This document shows, piece by piece, positions 33,698 to 47,400 of a stretch of 64,000 nt of DNA. Made by a program: the position numbers and the translations under genes. Within the stretch, counting starts at the first letter, position 1. Each line of letters begins with the position of its first letter. Under the pieces are notes generated by a model. It was not told the DNA's origin, searched no databases, and saw only the letters and a list, made by a program, of their open reading frames with translations. The stretch spans positions 4,898,001-4,962,000 of the forward strand of contig CM048572.1 of assembly GCA_026413225.1 (NCBI GenBank). The letters run 5' to 3'. The stretch is from Otis tarda (taxonomy: Eukaryota; Chordata; Aves; Otidiformes; Otididae).

Positions 33698-36559
33698 AAT
33701 AATTTAACTTTTTTATGGGGGGAAAATAAGAGGAAATGGTCTCCTCCATGGCAGGCTTAACATGGATAAGCAGAGCTGTTTCAGCTGGAGCAAAGCTGAT
33801 TGTGTACAGAGATGTTGCTTTGGAGAGGTTTGTAGGTTCAAGGAGGGCAGTTTTAACAGCTTGGCTTGTTGTCTCTGCCACTTAAGGTGAACTGGCCACA
33901 CTTGGTGCTAAGGAGTAACAGAGTACGCAATCACTGCGTGCTTTAAATATTACTCGATAGCTGCAGCTGGAATGCAGTGTAGCCTTGAAGAGGGCGCATG
34001 CTTCACGTCACTGCTGTCAGAAGACCCTGCAGTCTCGTCTGGATGCAGTGAGCTGGGCCCACAGGCAGCCAGGCAGGGCCAGGAGATGGGTTGTTGATTT
34101 TAGACACTTCAAAGTTTCTAGTCTTTCTTAACACAGTTCCTAAAGCTCAGAAGTAAAAATAATCGTATTTTCCATTAATTAAGCTGCCCATATGTGGCTT
34201 GAAACTACTCAAGGTGACTCAGTGTGTTACCTTATAAGCTACCTACGTAGTGAGGCCTTCACCTCCATTTAAAAAAATTTCTGTTACCATAAAGCAAGTC
34301 TTAAAAAATTGTTTAATTTGCCTTGCTTTGCAATTTGTATTCTCATATTTTTATTTTAATGAGTGCTAAGGACTCTGGCATATACACATGGTGTTATATG
34401 TGTCTGTCTCTGAGCCACTGGAACAGGGAAAGAAGATAAATGATTTATTTTGAGCAGAGTTAGAGGCAGTCAAGCCCAATGACCACACGAGGCAGCGGAG
34501 AGCATCAGAAAAAATTGGGAAGGGAAACATTAGCAACACTTAGTAGCTACAACTGCTCCAGCATTTTATCAGATTTACGAGGGCCCTAGTAAGATATACT
34601 AGGGGCAAATGTAAAAACTCAAGTGCAGTTTAAACAGTAGCTTTCTGATAAACTCGGGATCAGCTGGTTTTGATCGCAGCGCTGTTTGGAGCAGGAGCAC
34701 CACTTATGGATTATGAGTGAGGATCGGAGGAAGCTTAAAGCAGCTGTGCTTCTATATTTGCTCACTCTCTGTATTCAAACCTTGGCTTGAGAGCTCAAAG
34801 GAAATGAGATGTGTTTTGCATAACCCAGTTGCAATCAGTGGAAGCACCTACTAATCTGCTGGTACTGCTTTTGACCTTTACGGGATCTGATTTCTTATCA
34901 GAAAATGAAAACATTTTTAAAAAAGGAATTAACTTTTTTTTTAATATTATTATTATTTGGAGGTTTTGTGAAAATTCAAAATGGATTAGTGAAAAGACAC
35001 ATTTACACAAAAACTTGTACGAGAATTTTATTCTTCTGGCCAGAAGAACCTGAGGTTATCCATAGAAGTGTCTTTTTACAAACTGATCTATGAGATTATT
35101 TTGTAGACTTCTTCACTTTCACTGTTTTTGGGAATGCCTATAACAGTGCATATCCTGATGGTATTAAAAATAAAAGGCATTCTGTTATGTCTGATCAGCA
35201 GTGATAGGTTTGTTAAAGTATGGTTCCTCCTCTAAGAGTTGAAATGTAAAATTGGGCCAAGGGTCCTGGAAAACAGGATGGGGAAGACCTTGAAATGTGA
35301 GGCTTTAGTGTTGAGAACTTGGAATAAATCAGAGTCAATCACTACTAAATCCCAGACTACTCTGCCTCTTCTGAATCCAAATGTTTGTTTAGTAAGGCTG
35401 CAGTACGAGAAATAAATCCTGAATTATAATGACTTATTCTGTGTGCTCCCACCTCTCTCTCAGTTTTAGCATCCATCTGGAAATCAGATCTTCATTTTCT
35501 CTCTTATTTTCTCGCTTCTTATTTCAGGGCTTAAATAAGCAGATCTGCAGAAACCAAATAATTCAGTATATGCAGATTAATAATTGGATGTGAAAAATGG
35601 ATATCAAAAGTTGAGCAAAAAAATCTGCAGGGGATTTGGAAGCCTGTTCTGCATTAGCGAAGCAGGTGCTGAATGCTTCCTGAGTTATTCGGGAAGAGCC
35701 TGCTCCTTTGCACACTATCTGAGAGCACAGGGGCATTTCACTTTCTTTAATCTGCCAGAATGGGGAGCGTTGCTTTGTGCTGTTTAGTTGAATACATGCA
35801 CAAAATCAATGAAATTAGTCCAGTTAATTACCTATCAAGACTTCTGTGCTGGTCTGGGTTCTAGCTGTAGTTTCCAGAAAAAAAAAAGAAAAAAAAAAAT
35901 GCTCCAGCCAAGTGTTTGCAGGAGTTGTGAAGATGCTGGTCTATAAAGGGTTGTGAAGAGGACCATGCATGGCTGCAGCCTTTATGTAGAGGGGACTCTT
36001 AAAGTTCAAGTGGTGGTGAGGAGAGCCTTTCTCTCCTCATTGTGGGCCACTTTCACCCTCCTTCAATCAGGGCTAAACAGCAGGTTTGCTCACATGTGCT
36101 TCCTGCTCCTTTGTAAATACAAAATCCCTTAAACAAATAGCAGACATCTTTTTTTTTCACTCTTCTGTTTATTAGAAGGACTTAGCTAATCCCTGTGTTT
36201 ACGAATAGTAGGGTGTGTCAACCTACAAGCCAAGGGAGTTAATGAAATTCATCTGTTCTCTGTTTTCCAACAGAACTGCAGGGAGGGGGAAGGCCCAACC
36301 AACCTCCAGCGTAACAGAAATATGACTAAGGATGGTGGTGTGTGCAGGCAGAGGCTCAAAAGGGAGTAGCGAGTGGGAGGAGGTGAAGCGGCTGAATGGG
36401 AGAAACGAAGGGAAATATTCCCCCTTCAATTAGAGTAATTAAAAAGTAGTAAAAATAAACCACTCAAATGAGAGTCTGGCCAAAACAAAGTCTTAATGTA
36501 CACTTATGGTTTAAGGAGTCTGCTGGAGGCCACCACCATGTGTTGCCACAGCCCTCTTG
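33698..36559. other. Noncoding DNA, nothing recognised
   Basis: Contains an A-rich tract at about 35879-35900 (a runs broken by single g) and ordinary AT-leaning sequence. All frames are short and without family character. Confidence 0.6.
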
Positions 36560-36720
36560 TGTCTGTCTCTGACACCGAGCAAATACCAGGCCAGGAGTGA
36601 GGATGGGGCAGCTCTCGGAGCTGCCGGCGGGCTGAGCAGCCGGGGTACCACCTTCCTTGGAGCAGGCCTGCCAAACGCGTCACCGTGACTTTCATGGTCC
36701 TGGTTTCGGCGTGCAGCTAA
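36560..36720. other. Small CpG cluster
   Basis: About ten CG dinucleotides occur within about 140 bp (36575-36712), including gccggcgg and acgcgt, in an otherwise CpG-poor area. A 63-codon minus-strand frame crosses it. It may be an eroded CpG-rich element or a regulatory patch, and nothing distinguishes these. Confidence 0.25.
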
Positions 36721-37952
36721 AGTTCAGTACATCACGTATTAGGAGAAGGTGCTGTAACATTGAGTTTGTCCATGGAGGGAATTAAAACCTCTCTGAGAAA
36801 ATGATAAAATCTCATTTGCTTCTCTGTGAAGGTTGCTACCATTGCCCGTTTTACTACCGTGTGGCTTGTTTCCTCTGATCTCGTGATCTGCGCTGTTCCT
36901 ATTTGCATTTTTCCAGTTTAGTTTTTTTCTGTTTACCTTCTTGGTCTTTAATTCCCTAGAAGAATTGGCAGGCTGAAATGACTGTTTCATTGGTGATTTC
37001 TCCCTAGTAATTTATTTGTCAGTATAGTTGTACTTTGTCACATGAGCTTCACTGAAGCGTAGTAGGAGCAAGCCGTGTTGAACTCCTTGTTGTGGTTCAT
37101 TTCCTAGAAGCCTTGGTCCTGACTTCAAATGCATCTTCGTTAAATGTGGACAAGTACTTCTGTCAGATTGCATTGTGTTTTTATGACGTGGAAAGGGAAA
37201 GTTGCTGAAGAATGAGTTGTATTCTTCATATCTGTAACTGGAGATTTAAAATTATGTGGAAAAATGTAGTAATTTGAACTTCTGGGAGATGCACCAATCT
37301 TCATCTGCAATCCAGAGACTCTGTGACTAACAGGCTCAGTGGCAGGAATTTTTGGCATTCCCAGTGCTAGGGTCAGTAGATGACAGTTCTTGGTTATAAT
37401 CCCCAAAACACTACATGTAATAATAAGCATGTCCTTTCTAAGGCTGCTGTACAAAAAAGGACAAAACTGTGATGTTTGATCTTTGCAGTTCTAAAGGACT
37501 AAGATCTATAGTTCTAAAGATATTAAAAGATTTTTGCATTGTAAACCATTATAAACTGCAAAGAGACAAATTGGTGAAATCTTCACCGGTACCGAGCACT
37601 TGGGGCAATAGTTGATTTCAGTATGTGGAGGGGTGTAGTGCTGTTTGCATCTGATAACATCTCTTAACTTTTGAGTTTTGGTGTTGAACTCTGAATTTTT
37701 AGTCATCTGTAATAGGAAAACTTACATGTTCAGGGAAGAACTGTCTTGAGAATTGCACAGCTTGCGATAGGTCTGTTATCTGCAGGGAATGTTACACAGA
37801 TGTTTCAGTGTGCCTGAGAGTAGAGTTGCTCTGCACATGCAGGGATGGTAAGTCTAAGATAGCCTGGTTTGAGATTGCTAACTAATAGAAAAAAAAAATC
37901 AGCTTGAGGGTTAAATAAACTCCCAAGAGTTGTCAGATTATGATTTCAGGGG
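36721..37952. other. Noncoding DNA, nothing recognised
   Basis: No gene, RNA gene or repeat family is recognised. Only short minus-strand frames (104 codons or fewer) occur. Confidence 0.6.
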
Positions 37953-37987
37953 TTTTTTTTTTCTTTTTTTTTCTTTTTTTTTTTTTT
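37953..37987. repeat. Interrupted poly-T tract
   Basis: T runs of about 10, 9 and 14 bases separated by single c bases. Simple-sequence slippage is the likely origin. Confidence 0.85.
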
Positions 37988-38149
37988 CACCTTTTGTCTG
38001 TCCATCATCTGCTTAGTCTGTGAATTCGTAGGGGCAGGAGCTGCTTGTAACCCACTGTACACAATTCATTTTTGATGTTGCCACATCTACAGTGACACAA
38101 ATTCATGACAGCTGTAGTTTTGATAGCTCAAGCAAAATACAACTGAATA

Positions 38150-38205
38150 ATGAGAAATAAATTTATTGTACACTGGCCATGCTTGAGAATCACTGCTTTA
38201 GACGC
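38150..38205 (-). mobile_element. Possible fossil hAT-type DNA transposon end
   Basis: Read on the minus strand, ctaaagcagtgattctcaag resembles the 'cagtggttctcaa' terminus of nonautonomous hAT elements in amniotes. No matching second terminus or 8-bp target duplication could be located by eye. Confidence 0.28.
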
Positions 38206-40534
38206 GTGTGTTTTACAAATAATTAATAAGAGAGAGCATGCTCACACTCTCTTTTTCCTAGCAAGTGTCTGAAGTGAGGGGGCAGGAATGTGCCAGAAAA
38301 TAAAATATCTTTATACCCTACTGTGTATATATTGGGCAGAACTAGCTTCTTGCATATCCATTAGGAGTGGGCTTGAAGCCCTTCTGTTTATATTCCTAGA
38401 AAATAGGTCACATTTAGTATTGTGGGATGGACAGAGAAGGCAATACCATGGCAGAGTCCCTGATGCTATGTGCTGAGTCCATGGCAAAAGATAAAATATG
38501 AGAATGAGATCCATCTTCATTTTGAAGGATGCAGACTGAGGCTCTCTAGGAAGATTTTTCCAAAGCTTGTCATTTTAGTACAGTGACAGTGATACTGTAA
38601 TTGCTAGTTATTTAAATAGTAACACAAGTTACTGCAAGATATGTTATTAGTGTGGTGCCTATAGGTAAACTGATCAAATCCAGAGAATAAATGAACTTTG
38701 TTGGTTTTTGCTTTTTATCCAGAGATGCCATTTGCAGCAGTGAGGAAGTTGTGTTCAGCTTGTAACATTAGCGTTAGTTTTTAAGCCAGCTTTCCAGCCT
38801 GTGAGTAGTCTGGTGGGTTCCCTGGCATAGAACAGAGGTGAGGATCAGTTACTGGGAGGGAAGAATGGTACCAGTGCAGATGATAAGGAATCTAAATTAA
38901 ACCATAAGAGAAGAGAGAAGAAGACGCTATAATATTTAAAAATGGCAAACTAAATAATATATAATTTACAGAAAATGACAGGGTAATGCTGGGACTATTT
39001 TTAAATCAACAGCAAATTAGAATTCAAACCTCTGATAGGTTTAACAGATGGTCTGGATCCTAGAATCCCAAACCCACACGCTTCATTTCCCAGTATGTTA
39101 AGAACAAAATAATCCTGTGCGGCCTTTGCAGAATGTTTCTTGCTATTAAACTATGTTGAAGCTAACTTTTGACCAAGGAGGACTGGACTGGGGGTGGAAA
39201 AATAGACTGAGCTGGTTTAGAAGTGAAAAACACAACTCTCTACTAGGGTGACTGTGGACATAGTACAGGTTCCAGACAAGGGAGACAAGAGAATTTGGGA
39301 AGTTGAAGGAATAGGATTCTGACTGGCCCCACGTAGTCTAGTTCACTGTTGTATAGTGAAAACAAGTGGATGTATCCCCTTTCCTTGCCTTTTATAGATT
39401 TTAGAAAATGTTCTGTCATGCTGACAGTAAAAGGAAGCATTTTTATGTGAATGCATTCATCGTGGAAACATTCATTAAGACATCCTCACAGCTTTTTGTA
39501 GAGATGGTGAAAAGAAAGGCTGGAATTTCTTTGGGAACACATCTGATTAAGAAGCAGTAACCCCATGTACACACTCACTTGGAAAACTGGTATTTTCTGT
39601 CTTGCATTAGTGCAACTGCACCGTTGTTTCCACTCATGGAGCCAGTGCATCTTGTGTATTGGATACCAAAAAAACTTGTGTGGTGAGAAATGATTGGATT
39701 GTAGGCACAAATAATGTATTTTTTTCTAACTTTACTTTTTCATTCAAAACCATGCTGTTTTGATAAGACATTAAATACTTGCATATTTCCTGGAAGGGAG
39801 AGATTTGTGATGGGAGAGGCTTTCTGAACAATAGATACATGAGGTCCATGTTTGATTTCTTCCTCTGCTTTAGGGAAAGTGATGTTACCTTCTGGGAGAG
39901 GACTTCAACCATTACTTGGTGCAAAATGCTGTGCCTTTCCTCTACTGGCACTGTTTTTTTATTTGTAAGGAGTATAAAACTCATTCCATAACATAAGCTT
40001 AGGACGTCCATCTAGCAAGTGGGACAGCTGGGCTGCAGTTCTTGGTACACAGTGTATTTGTTAATACAAGGAGGCAAGATCCTACAAGAAAGACTGAGAG
40101 CTTTCCATGCTAACTGCCCAGTGAAGCAGGAGATCCATATCAGTTCTCACCACCGAATCCTGGGAGGACTTTTTGGTGATGCTTTCACTGGCTGGGTTAA
40201 TTTTGTTGTCCTATAGCACACAGCAATTTGGAGAGGACAGTGGTGAAGCTGAACAAGCTGTTACACTAAGTGAAAGTTGTCACACTGAATAGTTGAGTGT
40301 TCTGGTGTATGTGGATTCAGTGCAGAAAGAAAAGCAAAACACTTCAGAGGTGTTTCAGAGCTTTTGTCTTTGTGAAAGCTAATTGCTATCTGCTTGAAAT
40401 AAAATTGTTCATTGAATTTCAAACTTTTTCCAAGAACTTAACAGTTTTGATGACCTTTTTTTTTTTTTTTTCAGAAAAGTGATCTCAGGAAATGTGAGGT
40501 ATCTTAACTGAAATAAGAGCCTAGTTGATCAGAT
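38206..40534. other. Noncoding DNA, nothing recognised
   Basis: A T run at about 40457-40473 precedes cagaaaag and so mimics a splice acceptor, but no donor follows at exon-like distance. The minus-strand frame at 39634-40011 (125 codons) has no family resemblance. Confidence 0.55.
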
Positions 40535-40640
40535 ATTGAATTGGACAGAACACAGACATGACCTGAAGTCTCTGTATCTGTGGTAAATGCTCTGGCCACC
40601 AGGTTATGCACTGTTCTTGTCTGTCACTCTTGAAAAAATG
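40535..40640 (-). mobile_element. tRNA-derived SINE fragment, reversed
   Basis: The plus strand reads gaattggacagaacacagac, atgacctgaagtctctgtat, gtggtaaatgctctggccac, caggttatgcactgttcttg. This parallels the reversed tRNA-like head 'gaattgaacccaggtctcct', 'gactcccagtccagtgctctaacca' and 'ctaggccatgcac'. Only the head side is recognisable and divergence is high. Confidence 0.5.
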
Positions 40641-40671
40641 CAGGATGTCCTTTTCTGCACTGCACAGCTAG

Positions 40672-40723
40672 TTATATATATATATATATCTATATCTAAA
40701 TAAATATATATATATATATAAAT
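40672..40723. repeat. TA-rich microsatellite, self-complementary
   Basis: Two ta/at arrays (40672-40690 and about 40703-40720) flank a short ctatatctaaataa spacer. The whole can fold on itself and is likely to be length-variable. Confidence 0.85.
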
Positions 40724-41179
40724 CTTTTAATCTCAGTGTTCTGCAGGACAAGGAAAATTTGCAGCCCATCTTTAGCTTTTCCTTCTTTTGGCACCCCAAC
40801 ACCATTTTTCTGGAAGTGAAATTGAGAACCAGAGATATGTATTTTTTGCTATGGAGAAGGAGGGTGTGTGTGTTTATGCACATGCTTGTTGAACAACTAC
40901 AAATTCTCATTTAGTTTTAGTGTACACAAAAGGTGCCAGGAGAGAGAAATCTTGTGTTTGCCAGTCTGTTGGAAACAGTTTGAGCTGCAGCAACACGCAC
41001 GTTCCTTAGCTTCCTCCATTACGTGACTCCTTTTTTCCATTTAAAAAAATGTTTCATTTTCAGGTGTCTTATCCTTATTCACTGACACCTTTGCTCAAAA
41101 TGCTTTTTAGTACCTGTGTCAGTGACTCCCTGACTGGCACCACCACGCTACTTCACCTGTTGCCCTCTGAATCACTAAA
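40724..41179. other. Noncoding spacer, nothing recognised
   Basis: Ordinary sequence with a short gtgtgtgtg run near 40864-40872. No gene or repeat family is recognised. Confidence 0.5.
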
Positions 41180-41490
41180 TAAGAAATTACGAGTTGCCTC
41201 AGTAAATCTGATCCATAAGCCTTCTAGCCCAACATCCCGCCTCCATCAGTAGCCAGCCAAGACACTTCAGAAGAAACTCTACATGATACCTTACAACTAT
41301 GGAATTGTGTTTTGCACAGGAGGTATTTTTATCTCAGGCAGTTAATAGTTGGCAGGTGCCCAACCACATTTTAATCTTTTTGTTGTAACTTATTGTTTTG
41401 ATTATAAATGCCAATGACTAATCCTTTTTTGATCTTTATAAATACTTAAATCAGTGATATTTTATCTGAGGCAATCAGATCTATAACTTG
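41180..41490. repeat. Old sauropsid interspersed repeat, copy 2 (longer)
   Basis: The match to the remembered consensus runs over about 310 bp. aagaaattacgagttgcctc, atctgatccataagccttct, agcccaacatcccgcctcca, gtagccagccaagacacttc, agaagaaac, aactatggaattgtg, caggcagttaatagttggca and a late block (aatccttttttgatctttat, tctgaggcaatcagatct) appear in the same order as in turtle/crocodile copies. Together with 13803-14020 this gives two independent insertions of one family. Divergence is high. The element has no open frame and no visible target duplication. Confidence 0.68.
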
Positions 41491-44400
41491 GTTGTGGGTG
41501 CATGGGAAACAATTTCTTTTTTTTTTTTTAATTGGTTTTGAACTTCTTTTCATTCATCTTTACCTCATATTCCTTTGTTTCTGTCTTATAAGGGTAAAAA
41601 AGAACACACACTGTATGGTCTCTGCTGCTCAGTCTTCCTGATCTTCTCACGAAATCAAATCTTTTCACTAATATGTGGAAGTCTGTCCTTGAATCTAAAA
41701 CCTTTCCTTGTCCTTTCTTGGGCTGCTTATTTCTGCTACATCTGGTTTTGAACTGGAGTGAGGAGTGAACACAGCCATCCAAGGAAGGGTGTGCCATCAA
41801 TTTATTGAATGTTATTAGTAGTGTTGTTTGCAGATTGTTCCAAAAATGGAGTTATTTCCAAAATTCTACTGAAGGGGGTGTGTCAGGAACAGAATGTGAA
41901 TTTCAAATATTGTGAAATTAATTAGAGATATTTTTCGGTGTTATATTTATAACCTCTGTTTTGATTGGCACCTTAGCTTGATATCACCAGAGAAATCACC
42001 TACTTTTCCCCAGGGGTGTGCTGGATGCAAAGATGTCTAATGGCAGAAATTAGTCAGAAATAATTGCAGAGACAAAATAATTCCATCTCTGCCTATTAAG
42101 ATACAAAAAAACATGGACTGGATGGTATGTCATGATTGGCCTGATGCCACTTTACGCCAGTGAGGGAGCTGGCCCGTTACCTCAATAATCCTCATTCAGG
42201 AGATGGCCAGTCACACAAACGCTGGTGGCTTCGCTTTGTGACAGAAACCTGGCTGCTCTTCCAGCTGGAGGGAATGTGGGATTCGTGAAACTTTAGGAGG
42301 GTTGTGGCAAGAGTTGCCCTGAGATTGCTGATTCCATTCCTGCTTTTTGTTTTGTTTTAGTTGGCTTGCGAGGATTGTTTTCACTCTTTGCCAGGTGCAG
42401 AGTTGAATGGCAGGCCACACTCAAAAGCTCTTCTTTCACAAATCCACCCACGCTAGAGATTTCTGTGTTCGTCACGTTCTGTGACATGTAGCTCTTGGAA
42501 ATATGCAACTTGCAAATAATATGTTTGAATCTGAGTGTGCTTGGACTAATAAAAGATAGAATTTAAACTGTCCAGAGAGGGCAGAAAGAGAAAACTATAG
42601 GAAAATAACCGGGAACCTTAGATTCCCTTAGAGTAGGACTGAACTGGAACATTTGATCCAAACCCTATGAATTTTGAAGGTTCAGACCCAAATATGAGAG
42701 ACCATGCTCATGTTGAAAAGAAAGATGAGCCATGGTGCCAAATAAAGATGTCTTCTGGGATTTCAATCAGATTTTGAATTCCCCTCAACTATGTGTCTTG
42801 GTCCTGGCATCCAGTTTTGTGTGCTTGCTCTTGTCTAGCTGCCTTACCCTCCAGCCTTTAAGATTTGTTATATATCTGCTTCCAGTGATGCCTTTTTGTC
42901 TGCAGTCAGCAATCAAATCCAGTTCACTATATCCAGTAAAAGGTGAAGTTCCCACCTGAGTTCATAAAAAATGTACGCAGTGAGCTGAAGCATGAACAGT
43001 TAATTTTTCTACCGAGAAATACTTTACGCATAGAGGAAACAAAAGAAGACCTGAATGTGTTCTTTCTGGATTAATAAAAATCTGAGTTAACAGTCCACAT
43101 TTGGGATAGTTCTCTGGTCCCCTAGAGGACCTGATCTTCTCCTTCGTAGTTGCTTTACACCAGGTTGAGACCCTTGACTTTGCAGTAATTTGCCTGGAGT
43201 GTGCATTGAAAGTATGTTACGGAAGAAGAGGAACAATAATTTTCAAGCTAACACGAAGAAAATAAGAAATTAAAGACAAAATCCAGAAAATTATGGGGGT
43301 AAAAGGAAGACTGATGGTTTGGTGGATTTCATAATGTTTGGGACAAGATTCAGGACTGCAATGATCATAAATTACTACCACTTATTTGCTACTAGCATTA
43401 CCACTCAAGAGGAGGAAAATCAGCGGACTTGTACTGGAAACTGGATTGAATCCAGTGTGTCCTTATCAAAAAAATAAAATGAAATGCAGAAACCACAATT
43501 TAAATGAGGCCTGATCCTCCATAGGTTGATATTTTGGCACAGATACTGATGCTGCATTTACTTCTGTTTTATCTTCATGGTGGCTGTCTCCAAATAACAG
43601 AAGAAGGGAGGCTGTACTTTATTCAGCAGCATTAACTGTGTATCTTAAACTGGGTTTGTCCTGTTTCAGCCTTTCTTCTTATAATCTACTAGAAAATAGT
43701 CTGGTGGGAGTCTTTTAATATTACCCTGTAGGGATATCAGAGGCCTGTAGGTCTCTGATTTTGATTATGCATTGCATCGCGGGTGAAATTTGGGTTAAAG
43801 ATAATTGTAAATATGGTATTGATATTAAATGATGTTTTCCCCACATTGCAATAATGCTTGTTTTGTTTGCTGGAGAGTTTATTACTTTTTGATCAATAGC
43901 ATGTGAGATTTGTGAGGGAAATTAGCATAGTGAATAACAATTAGGAGAAAAATCAATGGCATTCAGACAAATAAGTGACTTGAAAAAGTCCCATAGGCAG
44001 ATATACACTCACACAGATTCTTTAAAGTGTAATACATCTCATTTTGAATTCTGGAAGAATAAAGAGCTATTTGGACCAGAACTGAAACTGATGGTAGTAT
44101 AATTGAACTACTGTGGGGCTATTTGTTGCTATTTAGTGTTTCTAATAGCTTGAATGTACGACTGCTTCATTCACTGGCTCTGCAAACTTCCTTTTGACTT
44201 ATGCCATTGTTTTGTTCTGTAATCCGTACCAGTCTACTTTCTCGAGGTTACCCACATCATGGTTTGGTTTTTTTTTTTTTGTCACTTAATATGCCTGCCT
44301 TTCCCCTCCACATAGTAAGTTCCAGCTGCTGTACAAGAACCAGGAGAGCTTCAAATGAGATAAACCATTGAAAAAAGTTCAAAATAAACAGATACAAGTT

Positions 44401-47400
44401 ATTCCTCAAAAAAAGATTCAAGCTATGCAAGTCTTTGCCACGGCATGTCACAGATCCTAGAAAGTTCACGTGGGCTCAAAAAGCTTCCAGGTTATTTCAC
44501 TGAAGAAAAATCCGTTTAGGACTATTAAAGACAATAAAATCCTTCTGGCTTAGGAAGCCAATGTTTTAGACATGGTCAGGAGCTTAGAGAGTATTTTGAT
44601 TCTGTAGAACCAGCACCACTGTGTGCCTTCCTCCACTTCTGGTGCTTTTCCCTGAACCCCCTCCTGATAGACCCACGACCCAATGAGTGTTTTTATGCCT
44701 TTGTTTTGAACCTACAGCTAGACTCCTTCCTCTTCTGTTCTAGGGGTGATAACAGCAAGACTGATGTGAGAAGGGGAATGTGTTCTATTTGGTGCTGTGA
44801 GTTAGCATCTCTTATTCTTCTGGCCTCTTCTACCTTATGACAACCATACAATTAGTTGCAGGAAGGTTTTATGGCTTGAGTGTTCTCTCTCAAAGAGTTT
44901 ATTGTGTAGTTGTGTGAGAGAGATCTGGGTATCTCTCCTGTAAGAAGGTAGGCTTTTGGTGGTTCTCAGGGCCTTGGGACCTTTCAGAGTAAAATTTGCA
45001 TGCTGAATCTTGGTGAGGCTTCACCAGAGAAGCCACTGGTGATTACACCCCAGTCTGAATATACTCTTTTCTGGAGAACTGAGGGATGGGTGGCAACTTC
45101 TCAGAGGTGACACGCAGCCCAGAGAAAGAGAGGTGGTTGCTATCCTGTCTAAAGTGGGAAGAATGCTTGAGCCCAGTAAGAAGCAGGATAGCAGGAAACT
45201 GAAGGCAGCATCTTTGGGAAGCTGAAGTGCTTGTATGTGCTGATGTGGTCTTTCCAAACTTGATGAGGTCTTGGGGTTGAGGGCTCCAAGAAAGGTGGCT
45301 GTGGGTTTCCTCACACTGGTGCCAAGCAGATGAAACCAAGATGCTGAAAGATTGAGAGAAAGATCAAAAGAAGTTGTCTTCTGGCTCTGAATATAAACTA
45401 GAGGACTGGCATTTTATCTTTGGACCTTGAACGCTACAGAGGAATTTGGGCTTCTTGACTTGGAGAGCCAACACTGCTACTTTACAGTGAAACAGAGAAT
45501 TCAGTCCACAATCATCCCTGCTATGGTGATGTATGGTGACAAAATCCTGCAGAAGGCAGCAGAGAAGGAAAGCTGAAGGCAGTAGGAGGGATCTAACAGG
45601 AGGTTTTGGATCACAATAAAAGCTGGAGGAGTTGAGTGCAAAAGATGAGAGGGGAAGTCTGTGAGTAGTAAGCTTAGTAACTGAGTCTTTTCAGAGGCTT
45701 TGTGTTTGGATGATCACGTGCTGAATCGGGCTGACCAGGGCTCTCAGAGAGATGCAGCTGTGCCAGCTGTGTCCGTTACTAGACAAATCAGCCATGAGAA
45801 AACAGGTGAAGCTCCTCAATTTGGTTAGCCTAAATTCCCAAACAGCTACTGCCTGGGTAAAAAAAAAAATTCAGTCTCTGCTCCCTTGAACTAAATTCGT
45901 AATTGTGGCAACTTCAGCACATCTTTCACATAATGCTCTTTCGTCATCCAATGTCTCTTTTTTTCTAAGGGAAAACTGATTCTGTGTAGACAGCTGGGAG
46001 CAGGGGCCTCCCTTTTTCTTTTTTTTTTGGATTGAGTTGTTTGCATGCACGCTACATATATCTGAGCACACTCCTCTCCTGCAGTCCTGTTCAGGAATCA
46101 ATGTTTGGAATAATGGCTCTGCTTTCCTCTGAATTGAGCTGGTTAATAACTATTGCTGGGGAAATCAATCAACTCTATGATATCTTATTACTTACGCTAA
46201 TTTAATCACAAGGAATGGGTCATTGCTTCAGTTCAGAGGGCAAAATGAGTGTGTGTGGATATGAGAGTGTATAGAGAAAGAAGCAGAGGAAAGGAGACTT
46301 AATGAACTGGCACACAATAGGTAGAAAAGGCATGGACTCTCCCAGGGCTGTAGGATGGGTGATAGAAGACTCACATCCACTCTGTATTTCTTGGTAATCT
46401 ACAGGTTATAGACCCATTTTTAATGTTATTTTCATGTTTGAAATAATCTGATAGGTGTAGATAAATGGGAGCTTTTCCTTTTCCCACCACTCCTTTTTTC
46501 TGTCTCTACACAGGCTAAACCAGAAGGACCATCAAGAGAGCCAAACAAACAGGGAAGATACGCGACTTCCATCAAGGACGTCTGAGCCCATTTCAAGTTC
46601 TTGCACACCTGAGAAAATGGTAAATGCAAAGGAACTGTTCATGTGTTGAGTATGTAATAATTAAAAGGAAGGAAACAGCATGTAAATAGAGTGTCTGAAG
46701 AAATCAGTTTAATTTACAAAATGTGCAAATCCAGCCTGGCAAAGATTGTCATAACATTTTCAAGCTCTTGTCTAAATTCTGTTTCCTTTCCTATATACCT
46801 GATTATGTTATGTAAAACCATTCCTAGTGGAGAGCACTACTTTAGTCCTTCACTACAGAAAGTAGATTAAAATCAGTTCCTACACACTGAACTGTATCTC
46901 TACTGTAAATTTTTTCTCAAAAGAATTCTTTCATTAAGAGAAGAAAAAAAAAAAAAAGGAAATATCTGTTTTCAAGTATAACCCAGCATTGAGTTCCAGA
47001 AGCTAAACAAAAGTCAAATACATTAAGTGTAGCTGTGTAGGAAGTCATGCATCTCCATGATTTTTGTGTAGGTACTTCTTTCAAACAGCCAGAGTTCTCA
47101 CAACTGTAGATTTTACTCAGATCCCATTGGTTTTGTATGGTTTCCCTTCCAGTATGACAGTGTAGATAAGACTATTTACAAACTCTCGGGAAGATATAAC
47201 ACCTCTTCTGGAGCAAAACCTTTCCGATGTTCCTGTACGTTACAAAAAAGCAGTCTATGTTGGAGGAAAGGCAGTGAATAATATTTAGCAAAGTCTTAAG
47301 TAGAATATTGTTTTGTGGTGACAAAAACAGATGTGTTTTTAAAAGTACTGCCTGATTATGCTTAATCCTTAAGGAATTACTTTCTCTGAAATACTGGAAT

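Noticed and set aside
40440-40480. Splice acceptor after the poly-T tract near 40473
   Set aside because: No donor at exon-like distance, and long T runs followed by cag are common by chance here.
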